Source of the DNA: Chamaecyparis obtusa
Taxonomy: Eukaryota; Streptophyta; Pinopsida; Cupressales; Cupressaceae
Direction: 5' to 3'
DNA length: 64,000 nucleotides
Assembly: GCA_027943335.1 (NCBI GenBank)
Contig: BSBK01009264.1
Span: 1 to 64,000 of the forward strand
Positions 11,890-23,077 of the stretch are shown here, piece after piece; within the stretch, counting starts at the first letter, position 1; each line of letters opens with the position of its first letter. Made by a program: the position numbers and the translations under genes. The notes under the pieces are model-generated. The model made no database searches, had not been told where the DNA came from, and worked only from the letters and a program-made list of their open reading frames with translations.

Positions 11890-12110
11890 TATGAAATGCA
11901 TGTCTCCTCAGGATTTAGCAACTCATGTGTGTTACCATCAGAAGATTTAGCATATTGAAAATTGAAAAATGTGTGTCTCCTCAATATTTAGGAACTTATA
12001 ATGCACCTTCGGAAGATTCAACATATTGAAAATTGAAAAATGCATGTCTCCTCAGGATTTAGCAAGTTATGTGCATTACCTTCGGAAGATTTATCATATA
12101 AACAATAAAA
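11890..12110. repeat. About 73-bp tandem repeat, three copies (region B)
   Basis: These are the counterparts of the four-copy array in region A. TCTCCTCA-type units lie near 11904, 11976 and 12046, separated by TTTAGCA...CATATTGAAAATTG segments. One unit has been lost here or gained in A. Confidence 0.75.
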
Positions 12111-12959
12111 ATATAGTAAAAGGGAGACCCTATATATGCTCCTCCTTATCGTGGTTGTCTACTAGACATGGTAAGGAAGAGGAAGAGGATACCTACTTCA
12201 TAATGTAAGGAGATATCCTTTTTAACAACAATCTACACCATATTCTTAGCGAGGAGTATTGACCCCTACATCCAAGAGCATAGATAATCATGAAAAGGAT
12301 ATGTCACTCAATGAAAAGGATCCTCAAAGAAAGAGATCTTATCAACAAGACCCCCACCATAGAGGAGTGCTTTAGATAAAATATCATCTTTCAAAGGATA
12401 AGCCAGGCGGGAACAAAGATTCAATCATAAAAACCCCCTGCAATAAAGAGGAAGAGTAATCTCTGGAATGAGGGAAATAAATCTAACACCAAAGCAAGGG
12501 TAAGAGTTTATAAATACCATAATTTGCAAAATAAAGAAGAGGTGATGACCTAGGACAACAACCTCTCATATAACAAGGATATCCATGGTCAAAACATCTA
12601 TCAGTATAATCAAATAATGTTTCCCAATAAACAAATGCCACTAAGCTAAGGAAAACAATTCCCTAGAAAAAGACAAAAGAAGGGATACCCTTGCCCCCCA
12701 AGGATGAAAGCAAGGGATACCTTTGCAAAAAAAATGTCTTTAGAAAATATATCTTGAATATAGAATAAAATATATGGATTACTATAAACATAATACAAAA
12801 TGATAGAGAGATAAGATAGAAAGAATGTCGATTAAGCTCAAGACCCAATATATTCTAAAATCCTAATGGATCCTAGGAGACTGGTTGAAAATACACCTCT
12901 TAGCCCCCAGTCCAGAGAAAATATTAGAAGAAATCTATATTATATTAGAATGAGGGGTA

Positions 12960-13848
12960 TCCCCTATATCAAAATTATGAAGGAATTGTAAAACTGCACG
13001 TGAGTGAGATATAATTCCTAAAGTAGCCCTTTCCCGAACATATAAATTGAAATGCTTAAAATTAGAAAGTAAATTTGTATTACTATAGTGAAAAGGACAT
13101 TTGTATTATGATAAGGCATTTTTCAACATAGTTTTATAGATTTCTTTCTTGGAATTCATCAATTGAACATACACCCTCTTAGCTACATCTTGACGAGTAT
13201 CAGGATTATCTAATTTAGGTGTAGGGAGAAGAACATGAAGAGGAGGATGATGATCAACATCACCCACCTTGAATTGAGATTCTGAACAACCAACACCATG
13301 CATATCTTGTTTAGGGATTATATGAGCTGGATACTTGATACCATGCTCATCAACTCCAAGCCCTAAACCTCTTTAACCTTGTTTAGTCATCATGTTATAT
13401 CATGTAAAGCTTCTGTAGGAGGTGATTGTTTATCATGCTCATGAGTAAAGGTTGTATAAGGTGGAATAATAGGTTTTGAAGAAGTTTCTTTACCATTTCC
13501 TTTAATATCATCATGAATCAGAGGAGAAGGTAAATCAAAGAACTCTTGCACATTTGCATCCTGAACTATAGCTTGAATCCCATCATAAGTATGGGAAGAA
13601 CTAGGATTAACAGATGGAGAGTTAGGCATCGGATTAGGAATAGAAAGGTTAGGAATCCAATTAGGAATGATAGGATTACGATTAGGAATATTAGGAGATG
13701 GTGTATCATCTACCAAATCCTTCACATAATCCAAAAGAGCAATAAGTGTACCACATGAATCTTGAATGAAATTTTTGAAAGTGGGAAGACTAGTATCGGT
13801 CAATTTCACAAAAGAATAGGCAAGTGCCAAGGGAAGAGTCATGAACAT
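12960..13848 (-). pseudogene. gag-like frame of internal region B
   Basis: This is the sister of the gag-like frame in region A. The N-terminal portion reads open from the ATG at 13848 to about 13392 and carries an expanded linker with repeated IPN words (IPNRNPIIPNWIPNLSIPN). A frame change follows. The middle portion (13303-13106) matches region A (LLPTPKLDNP, RQDVAKRV), then stops just before YKCPFHYSNT. The final Cys of the knuckle is lost: LVADCKHF in A corresponds to LLSNFKHF here. It is therefore more damaged than copy A. The linker difference between copies suggests slippage in a short-repeat stretch. Confidence 0.6.
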
Positions 13849-13888
13849 AATGAAGTGAATGATACTCTCATAAAAAGCATAGGTATGG

Positions 13889-14886
13889 TATGTGCAGGAT
13901 CATGGTATGACAAAAAGTGGCAATGTGAAAAGAAGTCATGATTTATAAAATCTTTGAAAAATAGCTATAACTTTCAAACATTATAACATTTTTGAAATTT
14001 GAAATATAAATCCCATTATATGCTTCACCTAATACAATAATAATAAACAACTCTTTCAATTTGATGAAGTTTAGACTAAGTTAAGGTGGTCAAACACGAT
14101 TGTTTTTATATTCAAGAAAATTTGTAGTAGAAAAATCATAATTGATTATTTACATGGAAAAAAAATACAAAAAAATATACATCACATCTAGACATGAGTC
14201 TTCTAATTTTATATAGAATCTTATAAAAAAATATTATCATTTCATTTTGTTTAATGTGGTTAGACATACATCTACTTGTTATATTTCTAGTCCAGATTGA
14301 TAGACTTATTGAAAAATAGATATAAATTTCAAACTGTATAACATTTTTGAAATCCAAAACACGTGTCACATTCTATGGTTTATCTAATACAAGAAAAATT
14401 AAAAAGGTTTTCAATTTGATAAAGTTTAGACTAAGTTAACATGGTCAGACATGAGAGTTTTTCTATTCTTGAAAAGTTTTAGAAGAAAAACCATAATTAA
14501 TTATTTACTTGGACAATAATTACAAAAAAATATGTGTCACATCTGGACATGAGTCTACTACTTATATCTAGAATCTTGTAAAACAAATTTATCATTTGAT
14601 TTTGTTTAAGGTGGTGAGACATACACCTACTTCTTAATTTTTTTCCTAAAATTTTAGTACAACTACATTGAAATTTTAAATTTTCAACATATAAAATAAT
14701 TGTTTTTCAAAAAAGGCCTATTATCTTAGAAATGAAATTCAATTTTCTACAAATTCTCTTCTTACATATTTTTTATATAATATTTAAAACTTGTTCAAAT
14801 TTTTATGTCAACTTGCCTAAACCTGAGTTTCTGAATTTTCATTGCCACTTAAGGGCCTAGTTTGGCATACCATGATCCTACACATA
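13889..14886. mobile_element. 998-bp non-autonomous DNA element with terminal inverted repeats
   Basis: The ends are TATGTGCAGGATCATGGTAT and ATACCATGATCCTACACATA, inverted repeats with one mismatch. Homology resumes further in (GTGGCAATG against CATTGCCAC). The sister region A at 9470-9495 is an empty site: region B has GGTATGG on both sides of the element where A has a single copy, a target duplication of 7 bp, or 9-10 bp with mismatches. No transposase is encoded. Most of the interior is a 356-bp tandem duplication. The duplication length suggests a Mutator-like or similar superfamily, but this is not settled. A second copy lies at 41784-42287 plus 48345-48430. Confidence 0.8.
13955..14640. 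repeat. Tandem duplication of about 350 bp inside the DNA element
   Basis: GAAAAATAGCTATAACTTTC at 13955 recurs as GAAAAATAGATATAAATTTC at 14311. Later landmarks (TAGACTAAGTTAAGGTGGTC, CATCTAGACATGAGTC and TTTGTTTAATGTGGTTAGAC) recur at the same offset. The two units differ by scattered substitutions. Confidence 0.8.
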
Positions 14887-15134
14887 TTTGGTATGGTAAA
14901 GTGATGCTAAAATAAGGGTAATAAAGAACATAATCACACAACAAAGTATCTTAGAAAGCTTCATAGTAAATGAAATACAAGAAATATTTTTCAATTTTGT
15001 TGAATATATGAATTTTTTGTATTTTTGAATTTTAAAATGTAAAAGCATAAAAGAAATCTAATCTTGATGAAAGAAAACAAAAAATATAACCACAATTCTA
15101 ATACAATAGAGAATCTAAATCCACAAAAGAAAAA

Positions 15135-15160
15135 GGGTAAGTTTGTTGGGTTCACCAAAA
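15135..15160 (-). other. Presumed primer binding site, region B
   Basis: On the minus strand the LTR end TATCTTACA is followed by TTTTGGTGAACCCAACAAAC, the counterpart of the site in region A with two base differences. Confidence 0.5.
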
Positions 15161-16841
15161 TGTAAGATATACAAATATTTCTTTGATATATTTTAATATC
15201 TATGGTATGTTTTGGGGGGTTTATAGGAGATGATGATGGAAAATATAAGATCTATCCTTAAATCAAAATTCCCAAAGGAGAAATCCAAATTGATCAACCA
15301 AAAGGTTAATGCACAAAAGAATCAATCTATGGAGAATATGAATGAAGGAGAAAATCTTATATTTTTCTATGAAAAATATGTGATGACAAAGTATGAATAA
15401 ATGATGGAAAATGTTATGGAAATACAAACTTAATAAAACAAGAATACTTATCTTGACAAGAAGCTGATGCGAAAATCACTATTTTTAGATGTCTTTGTTC
15501 AGTTTTGTGAGATTCTACAACTTGTTATGAACTGGAAATGCTTAGACTGAAAAAACCTAGAAAAATTTTTGTCTTTCGAAGCCAGGTCGACTTTAACCCA
15601 GATAGTGGGTCATAATCTTATCCCGGGGCACAATATTACCCCTCATTGAAGGTTGACTTTGACCCAAAATAGCTTTGATAGAAATTTTGTTCGTGGATCC
15701 GAGAAGTTCACTGAAAAGGGTATCCAAATGTGCACTTTAATTCATTGTCCTATACTTGTACCTACAAGAAAAATGGTTTTCTTATTTTGATGAGGGGTTT
15801 TCCTTAGTCAAATCCCAGTTTGGAATCAACCTTAGAATTGAAATAGAGAATGCTAGAAAGTAGTAGAAGTAGATCTAACAATGAAGCTATGATTCTCAAT
15901 AGATACGCAATTGTGTTTCAACTGTAAATAAGTATGTTGATATGAAAGCTTGAACATAACATTAACAAATGTAAATCAAAACCTCCATGATTGTATGCTT
16001 GGAATCCACCTTGAGAGAAGAATGAATGGATCTTGAAGATGAACAAAGGATCTTGAAGGAAGATCGCACCACCATGATTGATAGATCTAGGGTTTGAATG
16101 ATGAATCTTGAATGCTTGAACCAAATCCCTTCAAAGGATTGAATGAATGAATCCTTGATCTTTAATAGAGAACTTGAATGTTTGAATCGATGATGGCTTG
16201 AATGAATTCTTTCTTGATTTCCTTGAGAAAACCTTAAGCACTTGATCTCAAAACTTGATGCCTTGATCATGAAAGTGGATGGTGAAAATGAGAGGTGAAG
16301 GCTTCCTTTTATAGTGATATAGAGCACAAACTTCTAGATAGATGGACATTGGAGAATTAAATCCCAATTAACCTTACACCATAGAAATGGACCTAAATTA
16401 AATATCATTTAAGGGTTTAATGTTCTGAAATCCAAAACAACCGACCCAGAAGTGGGAAAATAAAACTTTTTGAAGCTTGATAACCCGAAACCTCTGAAAA
16501 TTGAAAAGTGGACCTAGGGTTAGGGTTGAGGTTGACTCTGCTCTAGGTCAGAGTCAAGGTCAAATCTTCCCTAGGTCAGAGTCGAGGTTGCATCTACCCT
16601 AGGTCAGAGTCGAGGTCAACTCTGACCTAGGAGGTCGCCTTTGACCCTTAGATGGAAGATTTCAAATTCTCAGGACTAGGTGCAAAAAAAAGGCTGGAAA
16701 TAGGTGGAGAGAGAACTAGAACAGGGGAAAAAGATGGATTCATATAGAATCCAATTCAGGGTGCTTGACATGACCCCAGACCACTTACTTGAAGGGCTAA
16801 ACACTCTTAACATGGAAGTGCTTCCATATTAAGATGATACA
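15161..16841 (-). repeat. 5' LTR (1681 bp) of composite element
   Basis: It matches the middle LTR from TGTAAGATAT to GATGATACA. It is longer partly because a 28-29 bp unit beginning CTAGGTCAGAGTC is present three times (16542, 16571 and 16599) instead of once. The base after it starts unrelated sequence (ACATTTAATTTTTT), so this is the outer right edge of the composite. Confidence 0.85.
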
Positions 16842-17375
16842 ACATTTAATTTTTTATTTTGTTAAGGCTATGCGCCTATTGTAAATATGTTCTAAAAATG
16901 TAAATATCATTGTATGTAATCATGGTTGAGCCAATTAAATTGGAAGCATTGTATGTGTTAAGTTATAGGCTGACCTAGTAGTTAGTTTTGGTTGCGTCTA
17001 TTGAGCATGTATATAATGACATACACTTTTGTATTTGAGAATGAATGAAAGAGATGGAAGATAAGAAGTATGTGATGTATTAGAGTAGTATGAGTGATAT
17101 AGAGATTTACAAGAGGTTAAAGCATCAATGCATTAAAGGAACTGATCAAACAAAAGTGTCAAGACAATAGTTCACTTGGATAGATATAGACCATTGTTCT
17201 TTGATAGTATCCCTAGTTAGACTAATGTTATCCCAAATGAGGTAACATATAAGATCCCTAATTTTATTGAAAATAATGTTGTTACAAGTGAAGATCATCT
17301 GAAATTTTTTTACAGATAAAAGCAATGACTATGAAATTGAATATGAGGATGTTGTAATGAATTTTTTTTGTTTAG
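16842..17375 (+). other. Leader or remnant LTR sequence upstream of the Tat-like element
   Basis: It contains no coding similarity. A stretch reading TATATAATGACATACAC, then TTTGTATTTGAGAATGAATG (17008-17047) has the look of an LTR promoter and transcript start. It does not match the 3' LTR at 23078, however, so the true 5' LTR of the downstream element is missing or unrecognisable. Confidence 0.35.
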
Positions 17376-18320
17376 TCATTAATTGAAGATGCTAGGGATT
17401 AATGTAAGGGTTTTCACAAAAATAGCATTGCATCATGGGATTAATTTATTAAGATCTTTAAGGAACAATATGAAGAACATGTTAATTCAAGTTATATGCT
17501 CAATGAATTTAACAATATCAAAAAGCATCCAAATGAGAGCATGTCTAAATTCAATGGTAGGTTTCAAAAGGCAATGCACAAATTGTTTCAAGTATTAAGA
17601 TAAGATGATGCAGTTTTCTTGACTACATATTTTAATGCCTTGGATGGAAAGATGTCATATATTCTGAAAAACAAAATCCCTCATACTCTGAGAGATGCTT
17701 TCAAATTGGCTATAAATATTGAGAGTAATAGAAAATCATCTAGTCAGATCTAAAAAAGGGATGAAGGTAGGTTGTGGAAGGAAACTAAACCACATGTTGT
17801 AAGACCAACCAAAGAGGATGATGAGGTTGAGAAGTTGGCAAGTCTTTTCAAGGATCTCTCAACCAAAATTGATAAAGGTGGGAGAAATTATCAGGAAACT
17901 AGACCACATTATCAATGGAAAGAAAGGTTCCCTAGGCTACATGATCAGCCTTACAAGATTAATTGGAAAGATGGGAAACCTGTCTTTGATACCCATGATA
18001 CTCAAAAAGGGAGGCATAGCCCTGATCCTTTGAAGAAAATAACAACACATAATGTAGAAAGAATCCCATGGTCTATGGCTTGTAATATGTCTCATTCACC
18101 TTACTAGTGTGCTATGGCCCAAGTTATGGAAGAAGAAGTTGATAATTCACATGCAAGAGATCATGAAGAATCTAAAAATCCTATAGTAAATATGTTAACC
18201 ACAGAAGAGGTGGAAGAACTTTTATCCTCAGAAGATGAAGAAATTTATGTTGATGTTGATCATGAAAGGATAATCCTCCCAAGTTATGAGCAGAGATGTT
18301 TACTAAAAATTTTATCATGA
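17376..18320 (+). pseudogene. gag of Tat-like Ty3/gypsy element
   Basis: This is the retrotransposon capsid protein. One frame carries SLIEDARDWCKGFHKNS-type sequence with W replaced by stop, then IFKEQYEEHVNSSYMLNEF, MSKFNGRFQKAM and IPHTLRDAFKLAINIE, the typical Retrotrans_gag domain of plant gypsy elements (17376-17740). A charged, unstructured C-terminal half follows, ending with an acidic stretch (EEVEELLSSEDEEIYVDVD). Stops interrupt it at several places (for example 17397, 17595, 17751 and 18105), but the frame holds for 945 bases. A zinc knuckle was not found. It is followed by the protease region with a frame change. Confidence 0.8.
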
Positions 18321-18420
18321 TGATTATGATAATGATGTGTGCAAAAATAATGTGATCAAACTAGGATTGGATGAAAATCACTGGAGAAAGCCCAGTGAAT
18401 AAAAAATTTGAACTTTAATT

Positions 18421-19330
18421 GTGGCTTCTATTTCTCAGGCCAAATCCTCATACAATTTGAGAAATAGAAGAGTGGATGCTGATCAAGGTGTACCCAGGTT
18501 GGTGTTTGTCAAAGATGATTCTGAAAACAATGTGCATCCTAAACCAAATGTTGTTAAAGGCAAAAGTGGTAACAATAAGGAGGAACCTACTAGTGAAAAT
18601 AAAAGGAATGAGGAAATTTCCACAGACAAGGTAAAAAAGAGGATAGGTAATGAAAAGGATATATATGATCTTTCTATTGACTCCCAACTTTTGACATGAG
18701 ATGTTCCTTGTCTCAAATGAAGGTCTCTATTCACCTATTAGAAATGTTGAAGATTAGAGAGCATAAGACAACAACCTTAGCTCTAATAAGTGAACAAGGG
18801 GAAGATCCTATTGTATCAGAAAAGGGAAAGCCAATGGACAGACCTAAAACAACTAAAGGAATTTCTAACTTCTATGTTGGAAATATTGTGACACAAGTGC
18901 CATCCTCCATTGACCCTTTCTATGTTACACTAATTCTAAATAACCTCTTGCTAAAGAATTGTATGATAGAGTCTAGCATTGCACCCACTGTGATTCCCTA
19001 CCATGTCATGAAGGAGTTAGGTTTCCAAGTTGATACATCCAATGGTAGATGTTATACTATCGAAAATAGAGAAGTCCCTGTAGTAGGAACCTTGGTGGGG
19101 ATAGAGTTGAAAATCGATTCTTTCCCTAAGGCCACATATTAGATGGATGTGGTTGTAGTTGATACCAAGCCTCATTATGGTATGCTTCTATCAAGACAAT
19201 GGGTAGCAAGAGTGGGGGGAAAGTCATAGTTAGATTTGTCATATGCCACTATTCTTATAAATGGAACTGAGGTGAAGTTGTATAGGGAGCCTTGCTCCTC
19301 AGTCATGTTTGAAATGGTTGCCCAGAGGAC
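18421..19330 (+). pseudogene. Aspartic protease region of Tat-like element
   Basis: The retroviral-type protease would cut Gag-Pol. A linker frame (18421-18699, with SYNLRNRRVDADQGVP) leads into a second frame. Its segment PFYVTLILNNLLLKNCMIES is followed by SIAPTVIPYHVMKELGF, then MDVVVVDTKPHYGMLLSRQW. In the family the first part reads M-I-D-S-G-A-S; here the catalytic Asp is Glu and Gly is Ser (MIESSIAP), so the enzyme would be dead even without the stops at 19141 and 19227. The later LLSRQWV segment matches the conserved LLGRPW/LLSRPW flap-distal motif. Confidence 0.75.
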
Positions 19331-19515
19331 TTAAATTGTCATTTTGATGTTGACATGGATAATTTCATGGTAGAAGAGATTGTGCCACAATTGAAAAATA
19401 CTAATCCTATAGTTGATGAGTTTCTACTGCAGTAAGATGGACTATGGAAGATGTACTTTATGGAGGATGTTCTAAGGGAGGATCAGGAGTTGGTGTTTAG
19501 TTTATATCCCCATCA

Positions 19516-19970
19516 AGTACTACCTTTAAATACTCATTTCTATTGACTTTCCAGTCTACTAATAATACTGTTGAGCATGAGGCTTTGAAATTGGGATTAG
19601 ATGTTGCTATAAAACATGGTATAAAATGTTTAAAAGTCCATGGTGATTCTCAATTGATCATAGCCTAGATTAGATCTAAATATGCTGCCAAAGATGATAG
19701 GTTAAAATTGTATAAACATGATGTCTAGGATAGATTAGAATTATTTGATGCTTTCAATATTCTTTGGGTGGAAAGGTCAAATAATATTATGGCATATTTC
19801 CTTGCCAATGTTGCATTAAAGAATAATGATGTTACCCTGACTGCTGTATCTGAGTTAGAGATCAAAATCAAGCCTACAATGCTTGATAATGTGTATAATT
19901 CACAAGTCTTTGAGGATGATAATGATATCCTTAAATTCATTCAAAGTCTAGATCAATATCATGGGTAAAA
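19516..19970 (+). pseudogene. Additional RNase H (RVT_3 type) placed between protease and RT
   Basis: RNase H degrades the RNA strand during reverse transcription; Tat-type elements are known to carry a second copy of this kind. The frame reads STNNTVEHEALKLGLDVAIK, CLKVHGDSQLIIA, RLKLYKHDV, then FDAFNILWVERSNNIMAYFL. The conserved E of the N-N-x-A-E-Y-E-A block and the D of GDS are present; the final conserved D is replaced in the MAYFLAN segment, where the family has AD-x-LA. Two TAG stops (about 19665 and 19725) replace Q and W of the family. The linker SQVFEDDNDILKFIQSLDQY follows, as in related plant polyproteins. Confidence 0.75.
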
Positions 19971-20160
19971 AATTGATTTTAATGCTTCACAGTAGGTTAT
20001 TGATGGGAAAGAAAGTATCATGGGAAATGAGATTGTTAAATTAGCCTCTAGTCATATTCCTAAAGGGTTGTTATTTATAGAGGGCATGTTTAAAATAAAT
20101 GATGGTTACATGTCATAAAAGTCCAATGCTAAGATTGAGGATCTAGAAGAAATAAAGTTA

Positions 20161-21753
20161 GGTTCAGAAACATCCCCTCAAGTAGTCTACATTGGAAAAA
20201 GGTTGAGTAGGAATTTAAGGATCAACTTGATAAGGTTTTTGAAAATATATAAAAACATGTTTTCTTGGTCTCATGATGATCTCAAAGCCTATAGGGAAGA
20301 CTTATTTCAGCATGACATCCCTTTAAAGGAAGAAACCAAACATTTTAGGTAGAAACAAATGCCCATTAATCCCCTGGTAGCCACTAAAATGCAAGAAGAA
20401 TTAACCAAATTAAGGGATGCTAGAATCATTGAGCATATTAGGCATTCTTCATGGATTTATAATTTGGTTCCATTCAGGAAAAAGAATGGTGATATAAGAC
20501 TTTTTGTTGATTTTAGGAACCTAAATGTTGCTTCACTAAAAGAAAATTATGGATTACCAAATATGGAGGCTATGCTACACAGAGTGATTGGTTGTGAATT
20601 CTTGTCTATGATGGATTTTTTTCCAGGGTACATTCAGGTATTAGTCAAAGAATTTGAGCAATTCAAAATAATATTTAACACTCCCTGGGGAACCTAAGTT
20701 AATTTTTGTATGCCTTTTGGTTTAAAAAATGTTGGAGAAACTTTTTAGAGGGAAATGGATGTTTCCTTCAAAGACTTAATCAATGTTCTTATGTTTGTAT
20801 ATCAGGATGATTTGACTACCTATTCTAGGAAAGTTGATGACCATTATAATTATTTGGAAAAGGTTCTAGTCAAGGCTTTAGAGTTTGGCATTTCTCTAAA
20901 TCCCAAGAAATGTCAGTTTGTTGTTACCGAAGCGAAACTAGTATGACAAATAGTGTCAAAATAAGGAATCGGGATGGACCTTGGGAGAGTTGAAGCAATC
21001 AAAAAATTTCCTCCTCCAAAGAATCTTAAAGGTGTGCAGTCCTTTTTAGGATAAATCAATTTTGTCAGGAGGTTTATTGATAATTTTGTAGAATTGGTTA
21101 AGCCCATATTCAAGCTTCTAAAGAAAGATGTAAAGTTTGATTGGAGTCATGAATCTCAAAAGGATTTTGAGAAGATTAAACAAATAATCCAAGAGGCCCT
21201 TGTCCTAATATCTCCTATTTATTCTAAGCCTATTTCTTTGTTGTCTATTTCTTCTTTTCATACCATTGCAACAATTTTATTACAAAAAGATGGGGAAGGA
21301 TTTGAGCATCCCATTGCTTTTTTCAGCAAGTCATTGCAATCAAATGAGTTAAACTATGAGTTAATGGAAAAGAAGGCTTATGCATTGTTTAAGGTAGTCA
21401 AGGATTTTAGACCTTATTTGGTTTTTGAAAAAGGTAATGCATATGTCCCCCATGCTACAGTAAAGGACATATTGGTTCAGAGTGAGGTCATAGGAAAAAG
21501 GTGTAAATGGATCAATATAATCCAAGAATTTGACTTGGAGCTCCATAATACTAAACTTGGGAGGGGTTTGGGACTTGCAAAATTAATGACAGAGGATAAT
21601 ATGGAACTTGTTCAAGTAAATAATGTTGTCATTGGTGGAGGAACAATTACTAGCATTGAGATGAAACCTTGGTATACTAACATTCTTTATTTTCTTAAGA
21701 ATGCTAGTTGCCCAAAGGATTTGAATGATAATCAAAAAAGGAGCCTTAAATGA
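20161..21753 (+). pseudogene. Reverse transcriptase and RNase H of Tat-like element
   Basis: RT copies element RNA into DNA. The segment FSWSHDDLKAYREDLFQHDI precedes the RT, then RHSSWIYNLVPFRKKNGDIR, LFVDFRNLNVASLKENY, LSMMDFFPGYIQV and FCMPFGLKN. The catalytic box YQDD is at 20800-20811 and GISLNPKKCQF follows. The usual RT thumb (PPKNLKGVQSFLG, INFVRRFIDNF) leads into an RNase H-like part (FDWSHESQKDFEKIK, HPIAFFSKSLQSNELNYE). The YxDD box is intact, but stops at about 20349, 20695, 20748, 20944 and 21052 break the frame. Several fall where the family has Gln or Trp, consistent with C-to-T change. Confidence 0.88.
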
Positions 21754-22934
21754 CAGGCTCAAAGATAAGTGTTATTGCAAGGTGACTTGTATTGGAGAGA
21801 CAATGATGGGATTTTTCTCCTATGTTTGGACAAGGGGCAATCTGAATTTTTTTTAAAAGATATGCACTCTGGACTATGTGGAGGGCATCATTTAGCTAGT
21901 GCAACAACTCATACAATCCTAAGGGCTGGTTACCACTGACCTATCCTATTTAAGGACACTCATTCATTTGTCTAAAAGTGTGAACCATGCCAGAGGTTTT
22001 CTCAGGTGCATTGTTGTTAAACCTTGTGGTTGCAGAGGCCCCTTTTTCCATGTGGGGCATTGATTTTATTGGAGAATTTGATGATAAATCTAGTGGAGGA
22101 CATAGTTGGATACTAGTTTCCACTAATTATTTTACCAAGTGGATTGAAGCAACTCCAACTAAGAAGGCTACAAGCACAGTGGTAACTGATTTCTTGATGA
22201 ATAATATAATTACTAGATTTGGTGTTCCTGTCAAATTAGTAATGGACAATGCCATGTGTTTTAGATCATAAGAATTCACTTCTTTTTGTTCAGAAATGGG
22301 TATAATTATGTCATACTCATCCCCATACCACTCATAGGCCAATGGGCAAGTATAATCAAGCAATAAAAGCATTCTGCAAATCTTAAAGAAAACATTACAA
22401 AAGAAGAAAAGGAGTTACCATATGAAACTGAAATTAGCATTATGGGTAGACATAATTACAGAGAAAAGAGATACATGGAAGTCTCCTTTTGAGTTAGTGT
22501 GTGGTATGAAATCTAGACTTCTTGTGAACAATTTTTTGCCCATATACCAATTTATACAAGAGGAAGAATTGGAAATTGGTGATCCTTTACAAGATAGGAT
22601 GATCCAGTTGGTTGAGCTGGATGAGATGAGAAGGGAAAGTCAGAAAGAAAATGTGAAACTATAGCAGAAGATGAAATATATTTTTGACAAAAGAGAAAGT
22701 AATAGAAAATTCCAGCCTAGTGATTTAATCCTTCAGTGGAATGCTAGGGCTGAAGATAAAGGCAAGCATAAGAAATTTGAGTCCTTGTGGTTAGGTCCAT
22801 ATATTATCCATCAGATTCATGGAAAGGATTCATATTTTCTAAGAAATATGGATGGTGAAGAACAAGAAATTTCTAGTGCATGGACAATTTCTCAAGTTTT
22901 TCTTCAATTAAGTTCTAATCTCTTCCATGCATAG
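21754..22934 (+). pseudogene. Integrase of Tat-like element
   Basis: Integrase inserts the element into the genome. The zinc-binding end is HSGLCGGHH then KCEPCQRFS (21866-21995). The catalytic core gives PFSMWGIDFIGEF with the first Asp, ITRFGVPVKLVMDNAMCF with the second Asp, then GQV-stop-SSNK, where the stop (TAA, near 22350) replaces the catalytic Glu expected in GQAE. The C-terminal part (FDKRESNRKFQPSDLILQWN and LGPYIIHQIHGKDSYFL) ends at the TAG at 22934. The element is dead at several positions. The purine-rich segment and 3' LTR follow 140 bases later. Confidence 0.85.
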
Positions 22935-23077
22935 TAGCTCTGTAAATATGTATAGGCGTGTTTGTTTCTAGTTGTGTGTTTGTTTCTTTTTCTAGGTTAG
23001 TGTTTTGCAGTCTACCACCCATAGATTGTTGGTGACTTTCTATGACTTGCATTCAAGCATCCTCAAATAGTGCCACT

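Larger units (their letters stand above)
11333..15160 (-). mobile_element. Internal region B of composite LTR element, with inserted DNA transposon
   Basis: It is collinear with region A: ATTGAGCTACCACTTTGGCA at its left end, the tandem repeat, a non-coding stretch, the gag-like frame and the primer site. A 998-bp element at 13889-14886 is absent from A. Apart from that insertion the region is about 2.83 kb. Differences from A are scattered substitutions and small indels, so the duplication is not recent. Confidence 0.8.
6609..16841 (-). mobile_element. Composite non-autonomous LTR retrotransposon: three LTRs, two internal regions
   Basis: On the plus strand the order is truncated LTR (6609-6872), internal region A (6873-9744), LTR (9745-11332), internal region B (11333-15160), LTR (15161-16841). 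Each LTR begins TGTAAGATAT and ends GATGATACA on the plus strand, so the element reads on the minus strand (TGTATCATC to TATCTTACA). The internal regions align along their length once a 998-bp insertion in B is discounted. Each begins with the same presumed primer site beside the LTR and contains a gag-like frame; no reverse transcriptase is visible. The middle LTR is shared, the structure expected after unequal recombination between LTRs of tandem copies. No flanking target duplication could be tested because the left LTR is truncated. Confidence 0.85.

Noticed and set aside
13546..13758. Arg/Asn-rich 70-codon plus-strand frame
   Set aside because: It is the antisense of the Pro/Asn linker of the gag-like frame.
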